DNA of 64,000 nucleotides from Pyrinomonadaceae bacterium (GTDB taxonomy: Bacteria; Acidobacteriota; Blastocatellia; Pyrinomonadales; Pyrinomonadaceae). The stretch is taken from contig JAIBCC010000016.1 in assembly GCA_019694395.1 (NCBI GenBank), forward strand, positions 62,001 to 126,000, in the 5' to 3' direction. Position 1 is the first letter of the stretch; every line of letters begins with the position of its first letter. Under the pieces are notes generated by a model, which was given only the letters and a program-made list of their open reading frames with translations, was not told where the DNA came from and made no database searches. The translations under genes were made by a program, and so were the position numbers. Shown one piece after another: positions 16,641 through 25,144 of this stretch.

Positions 16641-17849
16641 ATGAATTTCGAGCAACAAGTAAACGAAAACAGCGTCACACTACCTGACCTTCTCAAAAAA
16701 ATGACTGAAATGGGAGGTTCCGACCTTCATTTGACTACAAACAGTCCGCCGCAAGTGCGTGTTCATGGGCATCTCCATCCGCTTGATGGCTTTCCGCCAT
16801 TTACTCCGGCTCAAACCAAACAGCTTGCTTACTCAGTTTTAACCGATGCTCAAAAACATCGTTTTGAAGAAAATCTCGAACTCGACTTTTCTTTCGGTTT
16901 AAAAGGCTTATCCCGTTTCCGGGCAAACTTATTTAATCAAAAGGGCGCAGTCGGATGTGTTTTCCGGGCTATTCCTTATGAAATTAAATCATTTGAAGCG
17001 TTAGGTTTACCGCCGGTCGTATCGGATTTGTGTAAAAAACCGCGCGGATTGGTTTTGGTTACGGGACCAACGGGATCGGGTAAATCTACAACTTTGGCTT
17101 CGATGATTGATAAGATCAATATTGATCGCCACGACCATATTTTAACCATCGAAGACCCGATAGAATTTTTGCACAACCATAAAAATTGTGTGGTCAACCA
17201 ACGTGAAGTAGCGGCTGATACTCATAGTTTTGCGGATGCGCTTCGCACGGCACTTCGTCAAGACCCTGACGTTGTGCTGGTCGGTGAAATGCGTGACCTT
17301 GAAACGATTGAAATGGCTCTCCGTATTGCTGAAACAGGTCACTTAACTTTCGCTACGCTGCACACAAACTCAGCATCTTCAACCATTAACCGTATTATTG
17401 ACGTGTTTCCTGCCGGACAGCAATCACAGATCCGAACTCAGTTATCACTGGTTTTAGAAGGAATCCTCTGTCAATCGCTTTTACCGAAATCAAATGGTCA
17501 GGGACGCGCTATGGCACTTGAGATTTTGATTCCGAATTCTGCTATTCGGAACTTGATTCGGGAAGATAAAATTCACCAGATTTATTCAATGATGCAAACC
17601 GGACAAGATAAATTCGGGATGCAGACATTTAACCAAGCCCTTGCATCGCTCTATTTGAAAAAACAAATCACACTTGAAACTGCAATGCAGCGCAGTTCCA
17701 ATGCCGATGAACTTAAAGATTTGATTGATCGCGGTTCAGGTGTTAATCAATCCTACACCGGACAAGGCAAACCGAATGTCAATCCAAACAATCACCCAAG
17801 TCCGTATATGCAAGGTCGTTCCATTGGGCAACGTCCCCCCGTCAGATAA
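16641..17849 (+). CDS. pilT: Type IV pilus retraction ATPase PilT
   Basis: A 402-residue PilT: N-terminal PAS-like domain, Walker A GPTGSGKS at 142-149, TIEDPIEF, GEMRDLETIEMAL, TFATLHTNSASSTINR and the C-terminal AIRNLIREDKIHQIYSMM element typical of retraction motors. A tail of about 40 residues rich in Asn, Pro, Gly and Gln is longer than usual. It depolymerises pili for twitching or DNA uptake. Confidence 0.96.
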   Translation: MNFEQQVNENSVTLPDLLKKMTEMGGSDLHLTTNSPPQVRVHGHLHPLDGFPPFTPAQTKQLAYSVLTDAQKHRFEENLELDFSFGLKGLSRFRANLFNQKGAVGCVFRAIPYEIKSFEALGLPPVVSDLCKKPRGLVLVTGPTGSGKSTTLASMIDKINIDRHDHILTIEDPIEFLHNHKNCVVNQREVAADTHSFADALRTALRQDPDVVLVGEMRDLETIEMALRIAETGHLTFATLHTNSASSTINRIIDVFPAGQQSQIRTQLSLVLEGILCQSLLPKSNGQGRAMALEILIPNSAIRNLIREDKIHQIYSMMQTGQDKFGMQTFNQALASLYLKKQITLETAMQRSSNADELKDLIDRGSGVNQSYTGQGKPNVNPNNHPSPYMQGRSIGQRPPVR

Positions 17850-17900
17850 AGAATACTCAAATTATATTGAACAATTTGAACTAAAGAGGAGCTAATAAAA

Positions 17901-19133
17901 ATGCCAACATTTGCCTATAAAGGTCGCAATCGTTTAAATGAAATAGTGTCAGGCGAGAAAGAAGCCGCCAGTCAGGATGAACTCCGCGCGTTATTGCGCC
18001 GTGAGCAAATTGTAATGACACAAGCCTCTGAAAAAGGTCGGGAAATCAGTATCCCAAAACTTGGGCGGGGGAAAAAAGTTAAAGCCAATGAACTGGCGGT
18101 CTTTACCCGTCAGTTTTCAGTAATGATCGATGCCGGTTTACCGCTCGTTTCGTGTTTAGATATTTTGGCACAACAACAGCAAAATGCCTTTTTCAAAGAC
18201 GTTTTGAATCAGGTCAGACAGAATGTAGAAGAAGGCGGAACCCTGGCTTCTTCTTTAGCAAAACACCCGAAAGTTTTCGATAATCTCTACACTCACATGG
18301 TAGAAGCCGGCGAAACGGGCGGTGTTCTGGATTTGATCTTACAGCGTTTGGCAACCTTGATCGAAAAAGTCGTTAAATTAAAACGGAACATTGTTTCGGC
18401 TTCAATTTATCCGGCAGCCGTTGTTTGTGTCGCCATTGCAGCCGTTGCCACGATTATGGTTGTGGTTATTCCGCAATTTGAAACGATCTTTATCGGATTA
18501 CTCGGACCTGGCGAAGCCTTACCTCTTCCAACCAGAATCGTGATGGGAATCAGTAATTTTCTGGCTGGTTGGGGTGGTATTGCATCTTTGGCAATAATAA
18601 TCGGAAGCGTATTTGGTGTGAGAACTTATTACAAAACGCCGAAAGGTCGTTGGCAAATTGATGCCTTAATGCTCAAACTCCCGATTTTCGGAAGTATTTT
18701 GCGTAAAATTGCGGTTGCCCGTTTTTCAAGAATTTTGTCAACCTTGCTTTCATCCGGTGTTCCTATTCTTCAATCTCTGGAAATTACAGCTAAAACGGCA
18801 GGTAATGTCATCATTGAAGATGCGATTTTAAAGGTGCGTGCCGGAGTTGAGCGCGGGGAAAGTTTTGTCGAGCCGTTAAAAGCAACCGATGTTTTCCCGC
18901 ATATGGTCGGACAGATGGTTGGAGTCGGAGAGCAAACAGGTGCGCTTGACGCAATGCTCGGAAAAATCGCTGACTTTTACGAAGAAGAAGTTGATTCGGC
19001 AATTGCAGACTTGTTGGCAATGATCGAACCTGTGTTAATTGCTTTTTTAGGGGTCACTATCGGCGGTATCGTAATTTCAATGTATTTACCGCTATTTACT
19101 TTGATCGGAAAATTGGCAAGCGGAGCAAAATAA
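17901..19133 (+). CDS. pilC: Type IV pilus inner-membrane platform protein PilC
   Basis: A 410-residue GspF/PilC protein with two repeated T2SF domains (about 75-195 and 275-400) and three or four membrane helices. It couples PilB/PilT to pilin assembly. The N-terminus (PTFAYKGRN) and the segment AVFTRQFSVMIDAGLPLV are family hallmarks. GAGGAG lies 8-13 bases before the start. A strong terminator follows. Confidence 0.95.
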   Translation: MPTFAYKGRNRLNEIVSGEKEAASQDELRALLRREQIVMTQASEKGREISIPKLGRGKKVKANELAVFTRQFSVMIDAGLPLVSCLDILAQQQQNAFFKDVLNQVRQNVEEGGTLASSLAKHPKVFDNLYTHMVEAGETGGVLDLILQRLATLIEKVVKLKRNIVSASIYPAAVVCVAIAAVATIMVVVIPQFETIFIGLLGPGEALPLPTRIVMGISNFLAGWGGIASLAIIIGSVFGVRTYYKTPKGRWQIDALMLKLPIFGSILRKIAVARFSRILSTLLSSGVPILQSLEITAKTAGNVIIEDAILKVRAGVERGESFVEPLKATDVFPHMVGQMVGVGEQTGALDAMLGKIADFYEEEVDSAIADLLAMIEPVLIAFLGVTIGGIVISMYLPLFTLIGKLASGAK

Positions 19134-19164
19134 GTTTTCGACTTTTTTTCATTCTAGAAAGAAG

Positions 19165-19203
19165 AGGCTGTCCAAAAAGTAAAAATTTGGGCAGTCTTTT
19201 TCT
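19165..19203 (+). terminator. Rho-independent terminator of the pil operon
   Basis: GGCTGTCCAAA pairs with TTTGGGCAGTC (11 pairs, two of them G-T) followed by a T run. It lies 30 bp after the pilC stop. Confidence 0.8.
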
Positions 19204-19438
19204 CATTTTAGTTTCTTTCCTGATTTTGCAGACCGGTTTGGGTGATTTTCTATTTTTGCCGGATTAATTGAGTTGTTCTTTTCTTAATCCTTGATTTTTT
19301 TATAACTGAGTAATCCGACGAATTTGCTTCGCTCTACTGATTTATTGGCAAATCAAAGGTAAAGATTTTCAAAACTGTTTCCAATCTCAAAGAAAAAATC
19401 TTTACCAAAACGCATAAAAGATTAATAATAACTCTGTT
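19204..19438. other. Non-coding gap with a 12-bp perfect hairpin
   Basis: No gene is seen. GGTAAAGATTTT (19358-19369) and AAAATCTTTACC (19395-19406) form a perfect 12-bp inverted repeat 33 bp before the next start codon. It has no T tract, so an operator or a 5'-leader structure is more likely than a terminator. Confidence 0.5.
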
Positions 19439-20161
19439 ATGAAACACCTTACTTTGACTATACTCTTTATTTTACTCCTTGTTTTTTCAGCATTTTCACA
19501 ATCGCAATGTCCAAAAATTACAATGACTGCTTCAGATAGTTTGATCAAAATCGGTGATTCAATAACATTTTCCGTAAGTGTTGAGGGAATTGACAATCAG
19601 AAACTTAAGTTTTTGTGGACTACCTCAAATGGAACGATTGTAAGTGGTCAGACAGCAAAAATAACGATTGCTACGACTCCTGAAATGGCTGGAATGACTA
19701 TTAGGGCGACGGTCGAAATAATGGGATTGCCTCAAGATTGTCAGAACATTGCTTCTTTTTTTGGAGCAATAGAAAAAGAACTACCTGCTTGTGTCGGAAA
19801 ACCATTTAAAATGGATGAAATTTATAAAAGTAGTTGGCGAGATGAAAAGCCGCGCCTTCAAAATGTTGCTTATCAGTTTCAACCAGATGAGGATTCTGTA
19901 ATTGTAATTGTAATCAGTGCGCCTCAGAATGATAAAACGGGTTTTATAAAGAATCGTTCTGAAAGATTTAGGAAGTTTTTGACAAAGGTTAGTAAAATTC
20001 CAAAAGATAAAATTAAAATTCTATCAAGGGAGCAGAAGGATTATGTTATAGAATTTTATTTTGTTCTACTTAACTCATTTGATGCTTTTCAAGATGGAAT
20101 AAAATCTACTTCTGTTTCTTCTTCGCCACAATCACAATCGAAACGCCGAAAGGGAAATTAG
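19439..20161 (+). CDS. Secreted protein with an Ig/PKD-like domain
   Basis: A 240-residue protein with a signal peptide (1-21). Residues about 26-110 look like an Ig or PKD fold (DSLIKIGDSITFSVSVEG, LKFLWTTSNGTIVSGQ). The second half (about 150-220) holds a predicted alpha/beta unit of unknown type. The last 19 codons overlap the convergent methyltransferase gene by 56 bp, ending in a Ser/Arg/Lys-rich tail. Confidence 0.55.
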   Translation: MKHLTLTILFILLLVFSAFSQSQCPKITMTASDSLIKIGDSITFSVSVEGIDNQKLKFLWTTSNGTIVSGQTAKITIATTPEMAGMTIRATVEIMGLPQDCQNIASFFGAIEKELPACVGKPFKMDEIYKSSWRDEKPRLQNVAYQFQPDEDSVIVIVISAPQNDKTGFIKNRSERFRKFLTKVSKIPKDKIKILSREQKDYVIEFYFVLLNSFDAFQDGIKSTSVSSSPQSQSKRRKGN

Positions 20162-20876
20162 CTTTTTTGAGCCAATATTTTTCTGAGCTGAAAATCTTGC
20201 CGAAAAATCCGTTGAGCGCGGAAACATTGACGTTATTTTCAGATTCGGGTTTGATTCCGGTGATTTTCATTAAGGCGCGACCGGCTAAGATCGGAGCAAA
20301 AAAAGTAATATTGGCATAAGTTGCGCGTTCGATCTCAAAGCCGGCTTTTTCCATTCTTTCAACGATTTGTTGGCGAGTGTAACGGATTCTATGATTTGAA
20401 ATATCGTCCTGCACACCCCAGAGCCACATAAACGCCGGAACAAAAATCAGGGTTTTACCGTCTTTTTTCAAAACGCGGCGCATTTCTTTTAATCCGGCAA
20501 CATCATTATCCAAATGTTCAACTACATCCAAAGCCGTTACCAAATCAAAAGTTTCGTCCTCAAAAGGTAATTCTTCAGCTAAACCTTTGTGAACTTTTAA
20601 GCCTTTTTTACGGCAAAATTCGAGCGCATCGTCAGACACATCAACACCTTCGCATTCGCCGAATTGTTTGAGCATTTCGAGGTTCGCGCCGGTTCCGCAG
20701 CCAACGTCGAGGATTTTTGATTTTTGATCTTTTATTTTCGATTTTTCGATGATGTCCTGTAAAAAACTTTCTAAAATGGCGCGGCGACCGACAAACCACC
20801 AATGTTTGTCTTCGACATCGTTCATAATGCCGTAAGTATGCTGCTCCATTTCTTTGGATAATGCTGTTGTTTCCAT
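20106..20876 (-). CDS. Class I SAM-dependent methyltransferase (UbiE/BioC-like)
   Basis: A 256-residue methyltransferase with motif I ILDVGCGTGANLEML (about 55-69), the acidic residue ending motif II near CEGVDVS, and VTALDVVEHLDND. A C-terminal hydrophobic segment (ANITFFAPILAGRALMKI) is usual in methyltransferases acting on polyprenyl, glycan or lipid substrates. It forms a leftward group with the next gene (5 bp apart). The substrate is unknown. Confidence 0.85.
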   Translation of the reverse strand: METTALSKEMEQHTYGIMNDVEDKHWWFVGRRAILESFLQDIIEKSKIKDQKSKILDVGCGTGANLEMLKQFGECEGVDVSDDALEFCRKKGLKVHKGLAEELPFEDETFDLVTALDVVEHLDNDVAGLKEMRRVLKKDGKTLIFVPAFMWLWGVQDDISNHRIRYTRQQIVERMEKAGFEIERATYANITFFAPILAGRALMKITGIKPESENNVNVSALNGFFGKIFSSEKYWLKKANFPFGVSIVIVAKKKQK

Positions 20877-20881
20877 AAAAC

Positions 20882-21523
20882 TTATTTTATCTTTAATCCG
20901 AACATTTCGTTGACCGGCTCGCCGCGATTGCCATCCTCGCTCATATTGTAGCTTTGCAAAAGACGGCGTTTAATTCCATCTTCACTGACGAAAAAATTTC
21001 CGTTTTTCTCACCCAGGATCATCAGATCCAAACCTTCTTTGATGTAAGAATCGGTCCCGATTCGGAGCAAGTAATCGCCTGAAGTTATGTGCGCTTCCCA
21101 TTCCAATTCGTAGCGGGTCGGATTGAAAATGCTCAAAGGATTAATATCTGTATCGGAAAAACTCGAAATCGCCTGAGCAAAATCAAATGCGTGACGACCT
21201 TCGTGAACAAAAGTTCCTTCGCAGCCCTGTTGACCGCCGGTATCAATCGTTTCCTGTGCAATGGTGATAAAGACTTCTCCTGCCGCTTCTAACAAGCTCA
21301 ATCTTTCCGACATAATCCGCTCATTCGTTCGATGCGGATTCGTCACGCCTGTAATGCCCGAAGCATTAACTTTGCTGACCGGAAAACAACAAATCGTCAT
21401 TTTTGAATCAATTATCAGTTTCATTACGCGCTTATGCGAATCATTGCCTTTATCCAAAATTGTCTGGAAAGCATCTTCGATTGATTTGCGATATTTTTTG
21501 GCGATGCCTTTATCAAATTTCAT
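20882..21523 (-). CDS. Putative zinc metallopeptidase-like protein (HEGRH motif), family not recognised
   Basis: A 213-residue protein with no signal peptide. The motif FVHEGRHAFDFAQ gives an HExxH at 107-111. A second conserved-looking acidic segment (YELEWEAH, 138-145) about 30 residues later could supply the third zinc ligand, as in gluzincins. Two adjacent Cys lie at 45-46. Protease activity is inference from the motif only. It is followed 5 bp later by the methyltransferase gene and bordered upstream by the GxxExxY inverted-repeat unit. Confidence 0.5.
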   Translation of the reverse strand: MKFDKGIAKKYRKSIEDAFQTILDKGNDSHKRVMKLIIDSKMTICCFPVSKVNASGITGVTNPHRTNERIMSERLSLLEAAGEVFITIAQETIDTGGQQGCEGTFVHEGRHAFDFAQAISSFSDTDINPLSIFNPTRYELEWEAHITSGDYLLRIGTDSYIKEGLDLMILGEKNGNFFVSEDGIKRRLLQSYNMSEDGNRGEPVNEMFGLKIK

Positions 21524-21538
21524 ATTTTACAAATTTTC

Positions 21539-22012
21539 ACCGCAGAGACGCGGAGACGCAGAGTTTTAAAAATTATTAGCAATTCGTTTCATTCCATTTT
21601 TCAAAACAGAAACGTGAAAATTTAACAAAAGACCAAGTCGTTTGTTATAAAGTTTCAAATAAGACAAAAGTTGTGCCTCGTGCACAGGTAAAATTCTTTC
21701 AATTGCTTTGATTTCAACTACTATCGAACTTTCAACTACAATATCCATTCGATAACCGCAATCAAGTTTGACACCTTTGTAAATAACAGGCAAAGCAACT
21801 TGGCGTTCAAATTTCAAATTCGCTTGCGAAAGCTCATAACATAAACATTCTTCATAAGCCGATTCTAAAAGTCCGGGACCTAAAACACGATGAACCGAAA
21901 TAGCACAACCAATAATCTTTTCAGTTATTTGGTTAACCCTTTGCTGTTCTAAAGTTTCTTTGAACAATTAACTCTTACCCTTAATTTCTCTGCGTCTCCG
22001 CGTCTCTGCGGT
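21539..22012. mobile_element. 474-bp unit: GxxExxY gene enclosed by perfect 25-bp inverted repeats
   Basis: The 25-base sequence at 21539-21563 (octamers CGCAGAGA, CGCGGAGA, CGCAGAG) is repeated as its exact reverse complement at 21988-22012. Between them is one gene, for a PD-(D/E)XK nuclease of the GxxExxY family. The inner edge of the left copy is 2 bp past that gene's stop codon. The outer edge of the right copy abuts the stop codon of the upstream methyltransferase gene (22013-22015). No target-site duplication was seen. Mobility is an inference from the architecture. Confidence 0.6.
21566..21967 (-). CDS. GxxExxY-family PD-(D/E)XK nuclease-like protein
   Basis: A 133-residue protein with the family signature GLLESAYE (Gly-x-x-Glu-x-x-Tyr) at about 34-41 after VHRVLGPG, and a PD-(D/E)XK-like core [17 protein letters not shown] giving Asp and the Glu-x-Lys pair. 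The family is widespread and its cellular role is not established. The start is TTG at 21967: no ATG lies in frame at a sensible place and the N-terminus then has normal length. It is the only gene in the inverted-repeat unit. Confidence 0.85.
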   Translation of the reverse strand: MFKETLEQQRVNQITEKIIGCAISVHRVLGPGLLESAYEECLCYELSQANLKFERQVALPVIYKGVKLDCGYRMDIVVESSIVVEIKAIERILPVHEAQLLSYLKLYNKRLGLLLNFHVSVLKNGMKRIANNF

Positions 22013-23008
22013 TTATTTTATCTTTCCAAATCCGCACCAACTATTTTGATTATGCCACGTTATTTCAACATTTTCAGCCTCAATTTCTTTCCACCAGGTT
22101 TCAAAATCGGGTTTGGAAATATAAAAAGCAGTCGGTGCAACTAAATGGTCAAAAACGATATTGTGTTGTTCTCGCCAGCCAAAAGTGCCGAGATGATTGA
22201 GATATTCGTTGTAAAAAAGATGTTTGGCAACCGGTTTTGCCATCGAATTTAACGGGCGATAGACCAGTTTGGTGGAAAGATAAACGCCAAGAGTCGGAAG
22301 TTTTGAAAGCTGCAAAAGCGTTGGTTGACTGATTTTAGAAGTAAAACCTGTGCGGATCGGATCAACAAAACGGGTGATCCATTCGTTATTTTCCGCGCCG
22401 TAGATCCAAGCCGAAATATGTCCGCCTTTTTTGACTTTTGAAGCCAGCGAAATAAATGCGCCTTTCGGATCGGGTGTGTGATGCAGAACGCCGACCGAAA
22501 AAGCGTAATCAAATTTGCGTTTGAAGGGTAATTTGAAAATATCAGCTTGGACAATATGAGCATTCGACAAATGACGTGTAGCGGGAAAAGCCGATTCAAC
22601 CGCAGAGCTTAAATCAATTCCGACGACTTCTTTTGCGCCCCAATGCGCTGCGAGAGCCGTATGACGACCTTTGCCGCACCCGCCTTCCAGCACTAATTTT
22701 CCTTCAAAAAAATCGGACTTAACGGGCTGCAGCCAGCCTAAAAACTGGTCGTTATATTTTTCGTCTTCCTGAGTAAAATGATTCCACTGCCAGCCGAAAT
22801 TTTCAGCCGTTTCGGCTTTATCCTGTTCGATTTTATCAAGATTAGCGAAACGAGGAACGCCGCGTTCGACTTTGTATTCGCGCGAACATTTTTTGCAGGA
22901 CAAAACCGCTTCAATAATTTCCTTGTCCTCATATTTTCCGACGTAGGGCATTAAAATATCGCCACCGCAAGCCGGACAAGCCAAAAGGTCTAAAAGTTTT
23001 TCTTTCAT
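22013..23008 (-). CDS. Methyltransferase with N-terminal Trm112-like zinc domain
   Basis: A 331-residue protein. The first 50 residues have CPACGG and CKKC, a Trm112-like zinc ribbon; residues about 70-210 form a class I methyltransferase (VLEGGCGKGRHTAL, VGIDLS, DYAFSVGVLHHTPDP). The remaining 120 residues are a family-specific extension. Such proteins are common in polysaccharide and lipid loci. The start at 23008 gives MKEKLLDLLACP; the frame stays open for another 24 bases, but that DNA is the CACGAAG repeat, so those codons are probably untranslated. Confidence 0.8.
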   Translation of the reverse strand: MKEKLLDLLACPACGGDILMPYVGKYEDKEIIEAVLSCKKCSREYKVERGVPRFANLDKIEQDKAETAENFGWQWNHFTQEDEKYNDQFLGWLQPVKSDFFEGKLVLEGGCGKGRHTALAAHWGAKEVVGIDLSSAVESAFPATRHLSNAHIVQADIFKLPFKRKFDYAFSVGVLHHTPDPKGAFISLASKVKKGGHISAWIYGAENNEWITRFVDPIRTGFTSKISQPTLLQLSKLPTLGVYLSTKLVYRPLNSMAKPVAKHLFYNEYLNHLGTFGWREQHNIVFDHLVAPTAFYISKPDFETWWKEIEAENVEITWHNQNSWCGFGKIK

Positions 23009-23014
23009 TATTCG

Positions 23015-23122
23015 TAATCCACGAAGGAACACAAAGTTTTCACGAAGTTTATTTAATTTTACTTTGAAATTTTGTTGGGAATTTATTTTCTTCGTGTCTG
23101 CTTCGTGAGACTTCGTGGATTA
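23015..23122. repeat. Tandem-word hairpin, word CACGAAG
   Basis: TAATCCACGAAG (23015-23026) is exactly complementary to CTTCGTGGATTA (23111-23122). Further CACGAAG copies in both arms (23027-23047 and 23090-23110) extend the stem with mismatches, leaving a 42-base AT-rich loop. The right arm ends 2 bp before the stop codon of the upstream leftward gene (23125-23127). Confidence 0.7.
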
Positions 23123-23124
23123 TT

Positions 23125-23793
23125 TTATTCGTTATTGATAGTTTTGTGCAATGAGTTCCACGATTTATGCAGCAATTCGTCAATTTTTTGCCAATCTTCT
23201 TCGGTTACTCCGCCTGTCTCGGCATTATCATCACGAATTTTCATCGCATCGGCGCGATATTTTCCGTATTCGAGAAATTTTTCCGAAGGAATATTATAAA
23301 TTGCAGCAGCATTTTCAGCTAAGGCTTTGGCAAGATCGCCTTCCTGATATTTTTTGCGCTCACGATGAACTATCCACCATTCCAGTTCAAGTTTTGCCGC
23401 CTTTTCCACATCAAAATTCGTCGTGCTGATGTCATGAATTTCACCGTAAAATTTTCGCAAGTCGGGCAAGGCTTTTTCATAATCGGTGCGTTCCTTTCCG
23501 TCTTTGAAAACGAAAGCGGCTTTAGCTGCATAAAAAGCCATCAATTGTCTGCGCCAGAATGGTAATTTGTATTGCTTTTCTAAAACTTCGGTCAGTTGCG
23601 AGAACATTTTCAGGCGTTCTTTGGCATAGTAACTACGCCACATTTCCGTATCCAACCGCGCAATTTCGTCTGCATCAAATTCACGAATATCAATTTTGTG
23701 TGGACGATAAAGGTCAAACGCAATCCAAATCCCGAGCAAAACGCCGATTGAAACAATGATTAAAAACGCACGAAAGATAAATTTTTTCATCAC
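23125..23793 (-). CDS. Membrane-anchored protein of unknown function
   Basis: A 222-residue protein with one N-terminal membrane helix (about 5-27) and a helical, charged periplasmic part (Lys/Glu/Arg/Trp-rich; EMWRSYYAKERLKMF, LELEWWIVHRERKKY). Not recognised. It sits between two other leftward genes, 5 bp downstream of the next one, so they are probably transcribed together. Confidence 0.6.
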   Translation of the reverse strand: MMKKFIFRAFLIIVSIGVLLGIWIAFDLYRPHKIDIREFDADEIARLDTEMWRSYYAKERLKMFSQLTEVLEKQYKLPFWRRQLMAFYAAKAAFVFKDGKERTDYEKALPDLRKFYGEIHDISTTNFDVEKAAKLELEWWIVHRERKKYQEGDLAKALAENAAAIYNIPSEKFLEYGKYRADAMKIRDDNAETGGVTEEDWQKIDELLHKSWNSLHKTINNE

Positions 23794-23798
23794 GAAAC

Positions 23799-24272
23799 TT
23801 ATGTTCGTGCAGTGTTTATTTTGGATTCAAGTTTTTCAAAATCGGCAAACGGAAAAGGTTGATGCCAGTTTGATTCAAATTCATCGGTTTCGCGGGCTTC
23901 GTAGAGCTGGTTAAAAGTTCCATAAAAGGCTTGGCAAAAATCTTTAACCGGACCATTGTGAGAAAAAACGATCTCGCCTTCTTCGTTTTTATCCTCGACG
24001 GTTGGATATTGGACAATTTGAAAGAAAATAATGCCATTATGCAGGGTAAAAAATAAGTCAAAGGCTTCGGGATTTCTGCTCCATTCCACCTTAAATTTAC
24101 TCCTTTGAGTAGTGTCCATGAGAGACGAAAGAACACTAAGTATTTCCTGTAAAGCATTGGAAAAAGGAGTAGATGCCGTGGTTGAATGAAACTCATTTTC
24201 GTTATTCTTAAAACCAACAGACATCCATCCGCATTGCGGAGAATTAAAACTGACTTCAAATTTCTCTGACAT
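23799..24272 (-). CDS. Protein of unknown function
   Basis: A 157-residue soluble protein without a signal peptide or recognised motif. Beta-strand-like segments (FEVSFNSPQCGWMSVGF, FDLFFTLHNGIIFFQIVQYP) suggest a compact alpha/beta fold. An overlapping frame of nearly the same extent exists, but this one reads with more normal amino-acid composition. It is probably in one leftward unit with the membrane-anchored gene. Confidence 0.5.
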   Translation of the reverse strand: MSEKFEVSFNSPQCGWMSVGFKNNENEFHSTTASTPFSNALQEILSVLSSLMDTTQRSKFKVEWSRNPEAFDLFFTLHNGIIFFQIVQYPTVEDKNEEGEIVFSHNGPVKDFCQAFYGTFNQLYEARETDEFESNWHQPFPFADFEKLESKINTART

Positions 24273-24340
24273 ACAAAATTATGGTAACTTTAAGATGAAA
24301 ATTCTACAAACTCAGAAGTTTGCTTAAGGAGAATTAAAGA

Positions 24341-25141
24341 GTGAGAAAAGAAACAAACCTTTTTGTTGAGTTAGTCAATTTTGGTGATATGAGGATATTG
24401 AGAAATTTTGCTTTAGCAATAATCATTTTCCCGTTACTTGTAGTTGGTGCTGATGCTCAAAAGAAAGGGAAAAAGCCCAGAAAATCTTCTTCTCCTCCTT
24501 CTGTAATGTCCATGATGATTCAATCGCTTGAGATGGGGTGCGTTCCTACACAGAGAGATTCTAAGCAGACTGTGCAAATTAGCAAAGCTTCTAATGGAAC
24601 TCTGACTTTCAAAACAGATGAAAGTTCTTCGGATTCATTGGAAATGATTTTATCCAGTATCAAGGGCAAACCCGAAGTTACGATTAAACCCGATCCATCA
24701 ATGGATTTCGGTTCGGTTGCCAAAGTTCTTTATGCTGTCCGCCGTATCACCAATGATTGTGTCAACATTGAAGCATCAACAAATTCGATCAATCCATATG
24801 TTTATTATTTACCGGAACCAAGAGAAAATAATTCAGCGGACATAAAACCTAACCCATTAACCCTTATTGTTTTTATTTCTCAAAACGGAAAAATAACTCT
24901 CAATACGGAAAGCATGGGTTCAGTAGAAAATACAACCCTACTTACAAAACGGCTTAAGGAGGTTTTTAAATATAGAATTGATAATGGAGTGTTGCGAGAA
25001 AGAACAAATGAAGTTGAAACATCGTTGGTCGTAAAACCTTCGAGTTCAATCAAATTTGGCGATCTCATCAAAGTAATCAATGCAATAAAAGAAACTGAAG
25101 CTTCACCAATAGGCTTAATAATTGACGATTTACAACCATAG
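24341..25141 (+). CDS. Exported protein with two ExbD/TolR-like domains
   Basis: A 266-residue protein with an N-terminal hydrophobic segment (about 20-38) ending in ADAQ like a cleavable signal. Two repeats resemble the periplasmic domain of ExbD/TolR: one at about 68-135 (VTIKPDPSMDFGSVAKVLYAV) and one at about 168-262 (LIVFISQNGKITLN, VVKPSSSIKFGDLIKVINAI, IGLIID). The start is taken as GTG at 24341 because AAGGAG lies 10-15 bases upstream. An ATG at 24389 would give a more standard signal peptide but has no ribosome site. No exbB/tolQ is adjacent. Confidence 0.6.
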   Translation: MRKETNLFVELVNFGDMRILRNFALAIIIFPLLVVGADAQKKGKKPRKSSSPPSVMSMMIQSLEMGCVPTQRDSKQTVQISKASNGTLTFKTDESSSDSLEMILSSIKGKPEVTIKPDPSMDFGSVAKVLYAVRRITNDCVNIEASTNSINPYVYYLPEPRENNSADIKPNPLTLIVFISQNGKITLNTESMGSVENTTLLTKRLKEVFKYRIDNGVLRERTNEVETSLVVKPSSSIKFGDLIKVINAIKETEASPIGLIIDDLQP

Positions 25142-25144
25142 AAA

